Source: Argopecten irradians (taxonomy: Eukaryota; Mollusca; Bivalvia; Pectinida; Pectinidae). Taken from it: a stretch of 64,000 nt of DNA. Both the position numbers and the translations under genes were made by a program. A model generated the notes under the pieces. The model saw only the letters and a program-made list of their open reading frames with translations. It had not been told where the DNA came from and did no database searches. Numbering within the stretch: position 1 is the first letter of the stretch; every line of letters starts with the position of its first letter. Location of the stretch: the NCBI RefSeq assembly GCF_041381155.1, contig NC_091134.1:14820008-14884007 (forward strand). The letters run 5' to 3'. Below are positions 24,221-37,271 of the stretch, one piece after another.

Positions 24221-26527
24221 AGTAGTATGATTGATTAGATCTATGTCATTAATTGACATAATATATTTTTGTTCTAGACCTACTGTATCGTACATTTTAA
24301 TCACATTCTAATATTAAGGCTTATCTGTTGAAAACTTTAAAAAAGAAACGATTGATCAATGGTATGATTGAGGACTCTAAAAGTCATAACCGGTACGTAC
24401 GACCATTTCGTAATAGAAGATTAAAAGCTCAGAATGATTTTTGTACAATAGCTGAAACAGAATAGTTACCCTTTAGCTTTGTATCCAATTAAAACTCAAT
24501 ACAGAAATTCCATTCAGATTCTTTCGCTCTGTAAATATTTTTGTCTGCATATTAACAAAAAAGATAGGGCTACTCACAATCAGGCTCCTCTGGAAGAACG
24601 CTTTCATTACCATTAAAACTGTTTGACGTCTTAATCGTGTACTTCTAGCGAAGCCTTCAAAATTAAAAATATCATCGATTAGAAATATGAGTTTTGCTAG
24701 TAATATTACTTTCCACTTCAATCGAAGTATATTCCGAATTGGTTGAGGGTCAATTTCAAAGAATTTATCACGCCGTTTTTATCAGCAACCCGATATTGAC
24801 GTCACAAATGGCGACGTTTTGAAATGATAGAATATAATTTGAACCATTGGAAAACCTTTCCTTTCAGAGGAAACTCCTCTTTTGGAGGAAAAGAAAAAGG
24901 ATGGCTACAAATTTAGCCTGTGGGAGAAGTACACGTCCTGTCGCTGGCAGGTAGGGGCAACTGCGGCCTTCACCATGTCCTGTTCCATACTTTTGAGACT
25001 AAACATGACGATGGTGGTAGTCTGTATGGCGCCTGGGAACCTTACAGTCACCGTCGTACAAAATGGCTCAGAATTCTCCATACGTGATCCATATCTGGTG
25101 CGTATTTTTTGTATGCGTCCACCTTATTCTCTAGCACTTCTCTTATTTAGTAACATTGTGCTCCGTAAGTGTTTAATAAGATTAGTGCAAATATCAATAT
25201 TTCAAGAATAGAATAATTACTTTGTCAGTACAATGTGACTGAACGGTATATTGTGTTAACATGTTTTGCTGTACACTGTGCTGAACCAAAAAGGGTAAAA
25301 TACACAGCTTGAAAACCATACATCCAAGGAGACACAACCTGAATATACCGCAGACTCCAAAAACATACAGACATTCAATCACTGCAGCAAAATGCACACA
25401 TGGAAGGCTTGTAGGCTTCATTAATGTCCGGCTGTTCATTGGAGGTTAAACCTTATACACAAAACATAAACAACATACAGAAAAACCGATGCACCAAAGG
25501 TTGTTCATAAATAAGTTTAGTTTCTAATCAATTCACCCCTGAAATTTGATAATGGGCTGTCCCAGGTCTTGAAGTAGAAAAGTCAAAATGTGTTTTTAGG
25601 GGGTGGGTGATAATATAACTATATTACTTATCCGTTCTAACATTATCTTTGTGTTGCAGGATAACTATGTGTATTGGGACAGCACCATGGAAGGACTCTT
25701 GATATCTGGGTACTATTTCGGGCAGGTCTTCACCTCCCTGATCTTTGGCACGTTATCAGGACGAGTCAGCTCTAAGAACTTCATCCTCTTCCTGACCTCT
25801 GTCCTCATCATCACATCCTGTGTGACCCCAGCCATAACCTTTGTCGACCCCTATCTTGTCCTAGCAGCACGGATTGTCATTGGCATAGCAACCGTGAGTG
25901 TCGTAGTGTCAACATGGACTCGACAAATATCAATGCAATGTATATATAATTGTGTATTATATGCTGTGTACAAATAGAGATACATGTTATGTATTTGTTG
26001 AACATTAGCTAATAGTTTTCATATATGAATATGATCTAATTTTAGTTTTATACAATATTTTGTTACATTTGAACGCTAAAATTCAAACGAGTGCTGTGAA
26101 AAAGGTCTTTTGGGTAGTCATCATCGATATTTACTTTTTTTGTTTTATTTTGCATAGAGATACCTTAATGTTAATTTGAAAAATGAAACCAATAACACGT
26201 CTGAGACCATTTTTTGAGCAACCATTTTCACCAGTCCGAGTAATGGAGTAACCTTTCTTCTTTAATCATGAAACAATACAGAACAGCCTGTTGGATTGAA
26301 GATGTCTTTCAAGTATCAAATAATGAAATATTAATACTATGTTTTAAGAGAAATATTTTCCAGTTTCTAAAAAATGAAATTTGGTTATATATTTACTGTA
26401 ATATGAAATTTCTTGCATTAGGCACGCCAGAAATATTGAGATAAGATGTAATATGTACAAATCAGTGCAAACATACGTACATAAATGTAGTTAAATTGCT
26501 GTCCATTGATATATACCGCCAGTAATA

Positions 26528-26960
26528 TTTATTTTGAGCAAGGTGTGCTGTGGGCTGTCTTTGGTGGCATGCTTCATTGATATATCACTATAAAAAGGTC
26601 AACAGTCATGTACTAAATTACCATATACTATATTATTATTGGAATTTAAAAACCGCACAACTAAAGCCTCTTTTTTAAATTATTTGACCGTAATGTTAGG
26701 CATAAGTATATATCGTATACTTTGTCAGTGACGCGGCGGAAACGTTGAATATCCAAACGCTTGACCAGATGGCCATTCATAGCCTCATATATCCCATCTG
26801 GTTTAAATTAAACGGTAAACTGAAAGTAGAATGGCAATATATAACAGATTAACAGCAGCCTCCCAAAACAATGCATGCGATAAAGGCCGTCGTTTAATTA
26901 CAATAACTGTTATGTCGCTAAGGTAATCAGTCAACCCAGATATAAACCATCATTTAAAAT
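26528..26960 (-). repeat. Dispersed SINE-like repeat in intron 3 of gene C
   Basis: The reverse complement carries TTTATAGTGATATATCAATGAAGCATGCC and, after an interrupting stretch, GGGAGGCTG and GGCCGTC words shared with the family at 37272-37520 and 40030-40245. Only pieces are intact. Confidence 0.5.
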
Positions 26961-27587
26961 GATTTATATCAGTTAAATCTAACATAATTTATTGTGTTGC
27001 AGGGGGGTTTGGAGCCATGTGGCACACAGCTACTGTCAAATTGGGCTCCCCTTCCCGAGAGATCCCAGATGATGTCGATTACCGAGCAAGGTAATTACAA
27101 GATTAGTTTTGGTTTTGTTAGTTTAACGTCCGATTAAAAGCCGGGGTAAAAACAAGTATTTTACCGAAGAATTAACTGTAATATTTTCTGCCTCAATTAT
27201 CAAAAAATGAGTACATATATATTTATCATGGTAACAACATTAACATAAGTCACACCAGAATGCAAGGTTTTATGTTCACAATATGGTACATTGTTCCGTT
27301 AAAATAATACATATTTATTGTGAAAAATAGAACCTGTATTAATAGGATGAACACTGTAAAACATGAAATAAATTAGAATATGTTCTAAATTCCCCGATGC
27401 TTTTAGTAAAGATTTACCTGGCAATCATCCGGGGACGTATAGACACATAGGATGTTTTTTCACAAGCACATGTGCGAGTTTTATTTTTGTCTATTTTTAG
27501 ATAATCATTTTTGTCGAAACTGAAAATTTGAACAAAACTTAATGAAGATAACATCATAAGTAATTTTTATGATTAGTTCGTATACAT

Positions 27588-28090
27588 TTAAAGTGAATAG
27601 TCGGGCAAAGGAAACCAGTCTAAATGCGTTCTTTGGCCTTCCAAAAGTCATTGTATACCATAATGATGGTCAAGTTCTGCTTACGGTGTCCAGTTTTGAC
27701 CATTGAAATTTTGGGGAAGCCCCGTGTAAATTTAGCACAGTTCTAAATATAAATTCTCCAAACTCTTTGAAAACGAGGCTGCGTGGAAATGTCAACATGG
27801 ACATGTGTTTCTCAGTCGTGTCGGTTTCGTTTCGTGTGTGATAAACCACTAATGCGGTATGCAAATTGTTGTTTTGAGATGATACATTTGATGCAAATGA
27901 AGTATTCTTACATTAATGACAATGCTTTGTAATCATTTTTCGATAAAAGCATCTTGTACATGGAAATCGACACAAATATTCGGCCGATGCAGAGATGGGG
28001 CCCCGGCAAGGGGCAATTATTGCAGCATAGCATTCGTCGTATTTTACATCAACCGAATCATGAAGGTTAAATACAAATAATCGTAACATA
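27588..28090. repeat. Repeat starting at TTAA at the right edge of S1
   Basis: Starts TTAAAGTGAATAGTCGGGCAAAGG exactly where S1 and S2 stop matching. The S2 site has a plain TTAA (61103-61106). It resembles the end of a TTAA-targeting element. The far end is not identified, so its length is a guess. Confidence 0.45.
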
Positions 28091-31000
28091 ATTTCCCATT
28101 TAAAACCACACGAAAACGTTCCATAGAACGTCCATGCATGTAGCTGTCAAAGATGTGAAAATAAATTAGCTCATACATAGATATTTTACAAGTACAATAT
28201 ATGTGTTCAATTATTCGTGTAGTTTTTTTGCAGAGATTTAATTAAATTATCTATGTCTCTGGTTTGTTTTTTTTTTTTGTAAACAATATTTGAGTTCTGG
28301 AGAGAGATGACATGAATGTCCAGCTGGAAGGAAAGAAACTTTTATGATGTATATGTATCGTACAATGTATATATGAAAACGTACATTCCATGTAGCTGCT
28401 ATAGAATTACAACTAGGAAATTCTCTCAAACATTGATAATATTTAATTCTTCACATTCATGTAGGCCTATGCTGTGAGAATTAACACATCATATATATTT
28501 CCAGAAAACATATAGGCCTACATGTATGTTACTTTCCTTTTCTGTTGTTTCCTGTTCTTTTTTGTGCTCTGGAGAAAAAGATGATTGAGTTGAAGAAAAG
28601 TAATTAATTAAGAGAAATGTGTACCACAGTACTTTGTCTGTAGCTGAGGGGTTCTATACTGTTTTAATAGTCCAGTAATTAATAATTAAATTGAAAAATT
28701 TCAAAATTAAGATGAAATTGTAAATTCCATTTTTGAATGAAGTGGTTCCCCTCCTTGTGAGAGTACACAGTGTGTATACCCTTTTTTTGGTTTTTAGGAA
28801 TAATACCCGAATAGGAACCTGAAATAACATGACAATCAATCAGGTATGTGTGTGTTGGGGGTTGGGGGTGGGGGGGGGGGGGGGGGCTAAAAGACAGAAG
28901 AATCATGAGGTTGGGAAGTTGTAACTTGAGTGGGGGGTTGAAATATAGAAGAAATAGCTACAGATAACTGGAAGTGGAAGGGTGCTTTATCATTGATCTG
29001 GTCATTGCATATTTGGGGTTTACATGGCTTTTTTTTGGTTATTTAGTCTCATTGATTTTGGAGCAACTTTGAATCCATATGGTACTGTATATCTTTCTTT
29101 TTTCCGTGTGTAGCTATTTCTTCTGTATTTCACCCTCCGCCCAAGTCACAACTTCCCAATAGGTACCACTTTTTTGTTTAGAACTCAAATCAAAGACAGA
29201 TGTACATAGTACTACTTATACTACATTTTAGTCTATGTGTTTGTAATCAAACTGTTACTACAGTATTAATAACATAAATGGTCTATGTACAAGTTACACA
29301 TAGACAATAAATGTGAAATTTTGGTTCAGACAAAAAAAGATTTTTAACATTTCAGATAACTTGCTAGTTTTATGGTTTTATTTATATGTTGAGTCTACTC
29401 TCTTGAAAAGTAGAATTTAGAAATCCTAAGACAATGTTATCTATATTGCTATATGTAAAAAAAAATCCTTATATTTTTAAAAGTAATTGAAAAGCTATCT
29501 CACAAGCCCTGACAAACAAATGGGCAGGCAATATGGATGCAAAGAATTTATAATCACTGGATCTAGAGGACTAATATGAACAAATTTATTTCTACAAAGT
29601 TAAACAATGAAAAAGTATTGCATCATAATTTTATTTAATGATTACAGTTGAAAGGAACATTTAAATAAATTAATACTGATTTTTAAATGTTCTGTTCATG
29701 ATCTTCTAGGTCCATATTGGAAAAGTTTACTTTCAAGAGCACTCAAATCAACATTCTTCAGTCTTCATATGATGATAATTGTATGTATATGTATACATAC
29801 ACTTGTATACAGGTCCAAGGGATGAACTTGTCTGTATTCATGTCACTATGCATGCATGGTGCCTGAAAAAAAGAACCAGCAATTTTTTATATCTGTTGAA
29901 TATGACAAAAAAATGAAATGATCAATTTCAAATATATATAGGAATGAATAAATGTAGGTTCATTCTACAGGTTTTTATTTTTTTTTATTTTAGAGAAAAC
30001 ATTTTATAAGTTGTGAATGTGTCACTGAGTCGGCATTTGATAGAATCAAATATTGTTTCAAAAAAAAGATACAAAATTCATTATCTATAGTTCCAACAAA
30101 AATCAGAATAATTATAAATGATACATGGCTGCAGTACATTTCAACTCTGTAAAGTTGTTCATATACATATGAAACCAGGTACAGGTTGTAATAAATATAC
30201 AAACACTATTTATTATTATGACCAGAAATAATATTGTATGTGTCCCCAAATATAATCTAGAAGAACAAGCTAAAAACCTACATGAACATATGTGTAAGTG
30301 GTAAATGGAGAACATAAACAATAGCAATTTTTACGCATTAACCTACAATGGTAAAGTCCTTATACTACAATGTAATTTGTATAACACTACCAGAACATGT
30401 AACAGAACAAAAATTATACAAATAAAAAAATCTACTAAATAAATTACATCAGAACTGTATGAATTGACCGGTATCATACAGGTCATTCAATGTACCCCCT
30501 AAAGAGGCCCCACTAAAGAACCGCTATTTACCCCATGGTTTACGATTTTACGCTCACGCGATGGTGGGGAATCAGGTATGTAAACATTTGACCATTATGT
30601 GAAAAAACTTCAGTTGTACAATCCTGTAGGTTGTTGTTGCACACTGGTTTTGCACTCTTAGCCGTCCGGGAGGACTATCTCCTTTAAAACTGAAGTAAGG
30701 ACAACGTTGGATCAGGGGGGAAGCTGTCAGATACCTGAGAAACATACCTTTAGTACTTTTTGAGAAACAACGAAAAACAAAGTTCAGTTACCAAAATTCA
30801 AGATAGCTACCTGTCAGCTATGCTTGTGCTCAACTCGGTGGAGAGAAAGGGGAAACCTACAAATGAAATTTCAGAAGGATTCAATCATCCCTTCCAAACT
30901 TTCTAAGAAATAGTGGTAACAAACTTCATATTTCAAAAATCACTCGACAATATTTCCATGGTTTTTTTTATAATTTCATAAAAACTACAACTAGGGACCA

Positions 31001-31403
31001 AGCGGAGCATATCAACGATATAAAATAGAGATTCCTCCTGTACTTTCTTATAAATAACGAAAGAAAAAATATTCAAATTCAAGATGGCTGCCTGTCGGCC
31101 ATATTTAGTTTGCACAATTACAAACCAAGACAATCGCAAAAAAGATTTTCAGACAATGGTTTATTATCTCCTTGCTAAGTTTGACCTGCACAGCAAAAGA
31201 CTAGGATTTACATTCTTACCGGTATATATTCTTTGAGACAGGGACGATTATCGTACTCTACTGAAGGAAGAAATGGTCAGGCGAGAAAATTATAGACCTC
31301 TGAAAACATTTCTAATGCTTTTTAATGCTTTGAATGTGTTGCTGTTTTACTTATTGTAACAGAAAGATAATAACTGTCAATATTTTTACTACTAAAAACT
31401 GAC
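28091..31403. other. Gene-free, repeat-rich stretch
   Basis: Contains a G-run (about 28849-28886) and an imperfect inverted repeat (28905-28968 against 29108-29165, sharing GAAGAAATAGCTAC). At about 30480-31140 there are decayed repeat units carrying CAAGATGGCTGCCTGTCGGCC and TTCTTATAAATAACGAAAG. No exon or RNA gene was recognised. Confidence 0.5.
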
Positions 31404-32626
31404 TTAAAGGCCCACTACCTTTCCGAAACGGCTTTTAATCTTTAGAATGGGAATGTAAAACAAGATCGATAATTTTTGTAGAGTCTTAAAAAATTATTAA
31501 CTTACCGTTAATACTACATTTATCATCACCTTATGAACGAATTGTTTAAAATAAATAAAATGTTTATATTTTCATAACGCGGGTCGTATTATGTTTCCCG
31601 CCGTCGTCCTAATTACCGCGCGGTAGTTGACTATCACTGCGCCAGACGGCAAAATAGCGAATTGACTCTCCACTGTTTTCATATGTTACGCAGGAAATCT
31701 TGCATATGTTTGGTGTCGTAACCTTATTTTAGGTCATTGGTATGCCTTTTCTGGTGTTATTAATGTTTTTTAAGAAACCTTTATATTTTGCTCCGGAAAG
31801 GTTATGGGGCTTTAAAGGCCCAATAATTTTCCAAAACGGCTTTTAATTTTTAAAATGGAGATGTAAAACGAGATAGATAATTTTGTAGAGTCGTAAAAGT
31901 TAGTAGCTTACCGTTAATACTACACTCATCGTCACACTGAACAAATTAATTAAAATAAATTTTATGTAAATTTTCATAACGCGGGCCGTCTTCCCGCCGT
32001 CGTCCTAATCACCGCGCATTAGTTGACTATCACTGCGCCAGACGGCAAAACAGCGAAATGCATCTTATTTGTAAACATATTATGCAGGAAACCTTGTATG
32101 AATTTGGTGTTGTAACCTCAAATTAGGCCATTAATGTATATTTTCGTCCGTTATTGTTGTTTTGAAGAAACTTTAGATTTTTGTTTCGGATATTTAGTGG
32201 GCCTTTAAAACAATATTTTATTAAAGGCCCACTACCTTTCCGAAACGGTTTTTGATTTTTTAAATGGGAATGTAAAACGAAATTAATAATTTTGTAGAGT
32301 TGCAAAAGTTATCAACTTAACGTTAATACTACACTTATTATCACCTCCTAAACAATTTAATTAAAATAAATGAAATGTTAATTTTCATAACGCGGGTCGT
32401 CTTATGTTTCCCCCGTCGTCCTAAATACCGCGCGGTAGTTGGCTATCACTGCGACAGACGGTAAAACAGCGAAATGACTCTCCATTGTTATCATATATTA
32501 CGCAGGAAATCTTGTATATGTTTGGTGTTGTAACCTCATCTTAGGCCATCGGTATATATTTTCTGAGGTTATTAATATTTTTAAGAAATCTATATATTTT
32601 GCTCCGGAAAGGTAGTGGGCCTTTAA
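31404..32626 (+). mobile_element. Three head-to-tail TTAA-bounded MITEs
   Basis: Units 31404-31815, 31812-32208 and 32221-32626, each about 400 bases, start TTAAAGGCCCACTACCTTTC or close to it. They end in the complement (GGAAAGGTAGTGGGCCTTTAA). Units 1 and 2 share one TTAA; units 2 and 3 are 12 bases apart. Inner words such as GACTATCACTGCGCCAGACGG and CGTAACCT recur. Non-coding. The TTAA edges suggest piggyBac-type mobilisation. Confidence 0.82.
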
Positions 32627-32784
32627 AATACACTTGCAGACTTCATCACAATAGTATATCGTATTTTGGTAGAATTATAAAATAGCGATGCATATACGAT
32701 AAAGAGAAAATCAAATCTATAGATTTAAATATTACCACCTATCAATTAAAAACTTCAACTTATTACCAATAAATCATTTTCAAC

Positions 32785-33059
32785 CACAGGGATCTGAGAA
32801 TTAGTTACAGTTTATATCAATAATGAGCCAACAGTGTCCATAGGGATCCAACAGTGTCCATAGACCGTTTTTAGACGCTTTATGTGTCTAGATCAAATTT
32901 CGACTAAAATAATATTTTTTATACTATTATACACCAAAGTACTTCGTAGAATATGATTTTAACCGATTTTTGATTTAGACTCCTAAAACGTCTAGAACGG
33001 TCTGTGACTCTGGTGGGTCCTTAATAATATAAAATGTAACTAATACTCAGATCCCTGTG
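32785..33059. mobile_element. MITE with CACAGGGATCTGAG termini
   Basis: The left end CACAGGGATCTGAGAATTAG is matched by the right end CTAATACTCAGATCCCTGTG; the arms pair over about 45 bases with mismatches. Inside, AACAGTGTCCATAG occurs twice in tandem near 32829-32862. Confidence 0.72.
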
Positions 33060-34189
33060 TTTTCAACGTGACTACTTATCAGAGATGGATATGACGTTGA
33101 CAATTTAGCGTAACAAGCCCCTGCGTTTGTTTTCTTAGTAATGCACAAATTCCAGAAGAGATTTGCTTCCAAGGCTCGTCTCGAAAAAAAGAAACCTTAA
33201 ATTACAACAAACGTTTAAAGAAGAAAAAAAAAACCCAACAAAAACACAACAACACAAAAACGAACAAAATCAAAAACAACAACAGTCAAATATAAGTGAA
33301 CTTTTATTAGAAATTACAGCTGTATTACTTTTTCACAAAATTTATATGATCCCTGCATCAGTCAGAAATCCACTATTACATCATAATGACGACTGAGCAA
33401 ATACATTGCTCCAAAAAATTATTTCACTGCCTTGTCTTCAACTGCAGTTTTTTTTCATCAATTTTTTTCCAAAATCTCTGAAAATACATGTGTAATAAAA
33501 CACTTGTTTTCTCTCGCATTTTAGTCTGAAACTAGCTTTATGAGAGTAGATAGAGGAATTTGAATTCATGGCCATTTATTTTTGCTTTCAACATGCTAAA
33601 ACTGGTAAAATTCAATAGTCTGATCCGAGCGTTAACCTTGACTCGCTATCGTCGCCCGCGGAGTTATAACATCTTATTGTAACATAGGTTCAGAAGTTCA
33701 CAGCAGCCGACTATTAAATATTCTAAGCTATATCTCTTGTCCCTGGGGTCGTATTCACGATAGTTATAATGCTTTTACCGAATTATGGACGCTTAACAGT
33801 CAAAAGCAAATTCAATTTTCTCCCTGCTTATATGTTGTTCTGTTTGCAAATGCTTATACATGCATAAAAAAACACCGTTTTGTGAAAACATAGGTTTCTT
33901 TTAACATCGATTTTGCCATTTTATTCAGTATATTTCTTTTAAACACCGACAAAAAAATTCAACTTTACACTGTATTAAAAGAATATATTTTTGGCAAGCA
34001 GGATCTAGAATTATCAACATACATGTATATGTAAGAGTTGCTGCCCTTGACTCATAAATTACTTTATGGCGGCTTATTTTTAGATGTATTCTGTATTCAA
34101 TCGGATCCCCTCGGAGATATTTCCGACAATCTTCGGAAATGTGATATATTTCCGAAGATCGCCGGAAATTAACGTGTATGTGGTAAATT
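33060..34189. other. Gene-free stretch
   Basis: AT-rich, with an A/C-rich low-complexity run near 33215-33285. No exon, RNA or structured repeat was recognised. Confidence 0.4.
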
Positions 34190-35290
34190 GTGATATGTTT
34201 GTTATATTGGGATGTATGTGATAAATTATAATACATGTGTTGTATTGTGTGCGGTATATTGTGATGTGTGTTACATTGTGATGTGTGTGGTATATTGTGA
34301 TGTGTGTGGTATATTGTGGTGTTTGTGGTATATTGTGGTGTTTTTTTTATATCATAGTGTGTGTGGTATATTGTGATGTGTGTGGTATATTGTGATGTGT
34401 GTGGTATATTGTGATGTGTGTGGTATATTGTGATGTGTGTGGTATATTGTGATGTGTGTGGTATATTGTGATGTGTGTGGTATATTTGGTTTGTGTGGTA
34501 TATTGTGATGTGTGGTATATTTTGATTTGTGGTATATTGTGATATGTGTGGTATATTGTGGCAATCGTCGTTTGTGTGATGTGTGGTATATTGTGATGTG
34601 TGTGGAATATTGTGTCAATCGTCGTTTGTGTGGTATATTGTGATGTGTGTGGTATATTGTGGCAATCTTCGTTTATGTGGTATAGTGTGATATATTGTGA
34701 TGTGTGTGGTATACTGTGATGTGTGTGGTATATTGTGATGTGTGTTGTATATTGTGATGTGTATGGTATATTGTGATGTGTGTTGTAAATTGTGATGTTT
34801 GTGGTACATTGTGGTGTGTGTGGTATATTGTGGTGTGTGTGGTAAATTGTGATTTGTGGTATATCGTGGTGTGTGTTGTATATTGTGGCGTGTATGATAT
34901 ATTGTGGTGTGTGTTGTATATTGTGATATGCGTGGTATTGTGATGGTATATTGTGATGTGTGTGGTATATTGTGGCAATCTTCGTTTATGTGGTATAGTG
35001 TGATATATTGTGACGTGTGTGATATATTGTGATGTGTGCGGTATATTGTGATGTGTGTTGTATATTGTGATGTGTGTGGTATATTGTGATGTGTGTTGCA
35101 AATTGTGATGTTTGTGGTACATTGTGGTGTGTGTGGTATATTGTGGTGTGTGTGGTAAATTGTGATTTGTGGTATATCGTGGTGTGTGTTGTATATTGTG
35201 GCGTGTATGATATATTGTGGTGTGTGTTGTATATTGTGATATGCGTGGTATATCGTAATATGTGTGTGGTATATCGTGGCGATCGTCGTG
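34190..35290. repeat. GTGTGGTATATTGTGAT minisatellite with higher-order structure
   Basis: About sixty imperfect units of 16-19 bases (GTGTGTGGTATATTGTGAT). A longer block of roughly 300 bases recurs: CTTCGTTTATGTGGTATAGTG starts at both about 34668 and 34979, followed by the same series of unit variants. Long open frames on the minus strand (HHNIPHTSQYTT type) only reflect the repeat. Confidence 0.9.
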
Positions 35291-36150
35291 TGTACAGTGT
35301 TGAGGTATGTGATGTTTTATTTTGTTGCATTTTCCTGTATTCAGTCTTCGGCGGATGTGTTCCTGATCAGATTTTTCTTTATTTTTTAATCCTTTTAATT
35401 AGAGATCACAATTGTTCAGATGTTTTTGACAAACATGAAAGGAGCTGGTAGTTAAACCATTTTTTCTTCAACACTCGTTAAATGCCGAACCACTAATTAA
35501 AAGGATTAGGGATATGAAGTACAATCGTACAATTAAGCCGGTATCGTATTTTCTCATCTCAACACCTAATTATGAGATCTCTAATTATTTGTCGCGTATT
35601 CCTAATTAATGCCCGCTAATTTTTAGACTGAAGTACATGTCGCAGTGATAATTGAATAACGACCGGAAAGCACAGCAGAAGTATGCTGAGTGCAATATCT
35701 TGTTTCTGATACCCTTTTTTACTGAACCAATGGACATTTTGTAATAGACATAATCATTATGTACACGCAACAGCTAGCTTATAATCCCAAATGACAAGGA
35801 ATCGGTTTAATCAATGTTGCTTAATTTTCCTGAATTTTAAAGATTTTCTTAACTTAAACTTCTCGATAGAATATTATTTCAGAAGTTAAGGGAAAAAATG
35901 AAATTAAGGAAGTCCTTTAAGTTAATGTTTGTTGATGAAACTTGGTACAGTCTGGATCGTGGAGGCAGGGTGGTTAAGGTGTCTACTAATTTACTGCCTT
36001 CCAACTTAGGGTAACGGTGAGAGTGTCTGGCATTGTACCACTCAACCCCACTTTCGGTGGCAAAGTGGTTAAGTTGTCTTTTTTTCTATGTTAATTACCA
36101 CACCGATTCTGGTAACATAACATAATAAAAAACAACTGGACTAATATTGT
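35291..36150. other. Gene-free stretch
   Basis: Contains a short inverted pair (CCTTTTAATTAG near 35391 and CTAATTAAAAGG near 35491). Two tRNA-A-box-like words (GTGGTTAAGGTGTC near 35970, GTGGTTAAGTTGTC near 36066) could be SINE remnants. No gene. Confidence 0.35.
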
Positions 36151-36463
36151 CATCCTCGATACTCCAGGGGTTCCGATCACTTACGATCTCTACACATCTG
36201 GACTATCTCATAGTAGCATTGGAGGCAGCTCAGTGGAAAACATCTGAACCAATCACATGCCTGCAAAGATTTCCATTGAAGACTACTGAGAAAGCGACGC
36301 CTAACTTCAAAGACACACAGTCAACCACAGTATACCGTTATACGGTTCTTTCGATGAACATCAAACGACTTAATTACCTATTCTCTTGCCTCCAATTTTA
36401 CCATGAGATAGTCTAGGGGTGTATAGGTCGTAAGTGATCGGAACCCCTGGAGTATCGAGGATG
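36151..36463. mobile_element. MITE with about 65-base terminal inverted repeats
   Basis: Begins CATCCTCGATACTCCAGGGG and ends CCCCTGGAGTATCGAGGATG. The arms continue through TTCCGATCACTTACGA and its complement to about 65 bases. The 180-base middle is unique. No coding capacity. Confidence 0.85.
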
Positions 36464-37271
36464 CAGTAGTGTATGTATACAATGTAGCTATAAATAAGGG
36501 CATGGATGTTGTATTAGTCTAATTATATAAAGTACATTTCCAGGTAATAAAGGCGATGATAAGTTATTTTCCTCAAATGGTTTTGACTCATGCAACAAAG
36601 CCGCGCATCAGTATCACCGCATTCCATTTCAATTTTCTCTGCTGATATTATCCCTATCCATTGGGAATACATATGTAATTAAATACAGCAGGATATGGAA
36701 ATTAGCATGTTGTTGTACCGAGACAATCGAAGACTAACAAAGTAATCTCCAGTGCAATAATCCCAATTGGTGTTCGGATGAATAAATTGCTCATTTCTCG
36801 CACAGTAATTAAGTGGTGTTAATTGAAATATAAAGATAAACGTCGCTATCTGTACTAATCACTTATGACTCGTTCGGCCGCCATATGTGTCCACATCTCC
36901 CACACATCGACTTTCATGACGTAGCGAGGTCCATTACAATTGTATTGTATTTAACCAAATAACAAACAAGATAGAAAGGCAGACAGACATTGCCATGGTC
37001 CTTTCTTAGTTATTTTAATTCGTTGAAGAGAACAGCTGTTTAGTTGAATTAGAGGGTAAGAATATTGTAAATGGTGCCCCTACCTATCGCAAGATAATAA
37101 AAGGCGACTAAATTTAGGATATTATACATTTCGTCCTAATTGACTTTCTTTTCCCGAAAGTTTCCTTTGACACCAGCTTATTTATTCGCACCTGCGGGGA
37201 AGGCACCAGATTTTATTCCCTTGCCAAGACACACCATAAGATATAAAAGGGTAGTTTCTACTCCTGCTTAG
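36464..37271. other. Gene-free stretch
   Basis: No coding, RNA or repeat signal recognised. Confidence 0.35.

Larger units (their letters stand above)
23049..27090 (+). pseudogene. SLC17-family transporter, gene C copy 1, 3'-truncated
   Basis: Exons 23049-23067, 24868-25097, 25660-25893 and 27003-27090 join in phase. They encode the first 190 residues of an SLC17 transporter: MTLESLEETPLLEEKKK, helix 1 with LLRLNMTMVVVCM, luminal sequons (NLT, NGS), EGLLISGYYFGQVF, AARIVIGIAT and GGLEPCGTQLLSNWAPLPER. No stop or shift is seen in these exons. The next exons, present after 61588 for the second copy, are absent: homology between the copies ends at 27592 and the following 20 kb has no SLC17 exon. 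The product would lack helices 5-12, so it is most likely a dead duplicate. It could still be transcribed from the intact divergent promoter into the repeats beyond. Confidence 0.82.
14176..27592 (+). repeat. Segmental duplication, copy 1 (S1)
   Basis: Collinear and nearly identical to 47520-61106, exons, introns and nested repeats included. Differences are scattered substitutions, small indels, a different unit number in the minisatellite element, and a palindrome present only here. It holds exons 1-7 of gene B and exons 1-4 of gene C. The left edge is inside a MITE; the right edge is at a TTAA where another repeat (AGTGAATAGTCGGGCAAAGG) begins. Shared introns show a DNA-level copy, not a retrocopy. 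Confidence 0.95.

Noticed and set aside
24473-24721. Minus-strand frame with GT donor near gene C exon 2
   Set aside because: No homology, opposite strand to C, stops on both sides; likely chance.
25194-25439. 81-codon minus-strand frame in intron 2 of C (and 58692-58937)
   Set aside because: Identical in both copies only because the block is duplicated; no recognisable product.
34352-35330. Long minus-strand frames with repeated TTHITIYHTHHNI peptides
   Set aside because: They are translations of the 16-19-base minisatellite; no start context, splice sites or unique domain.
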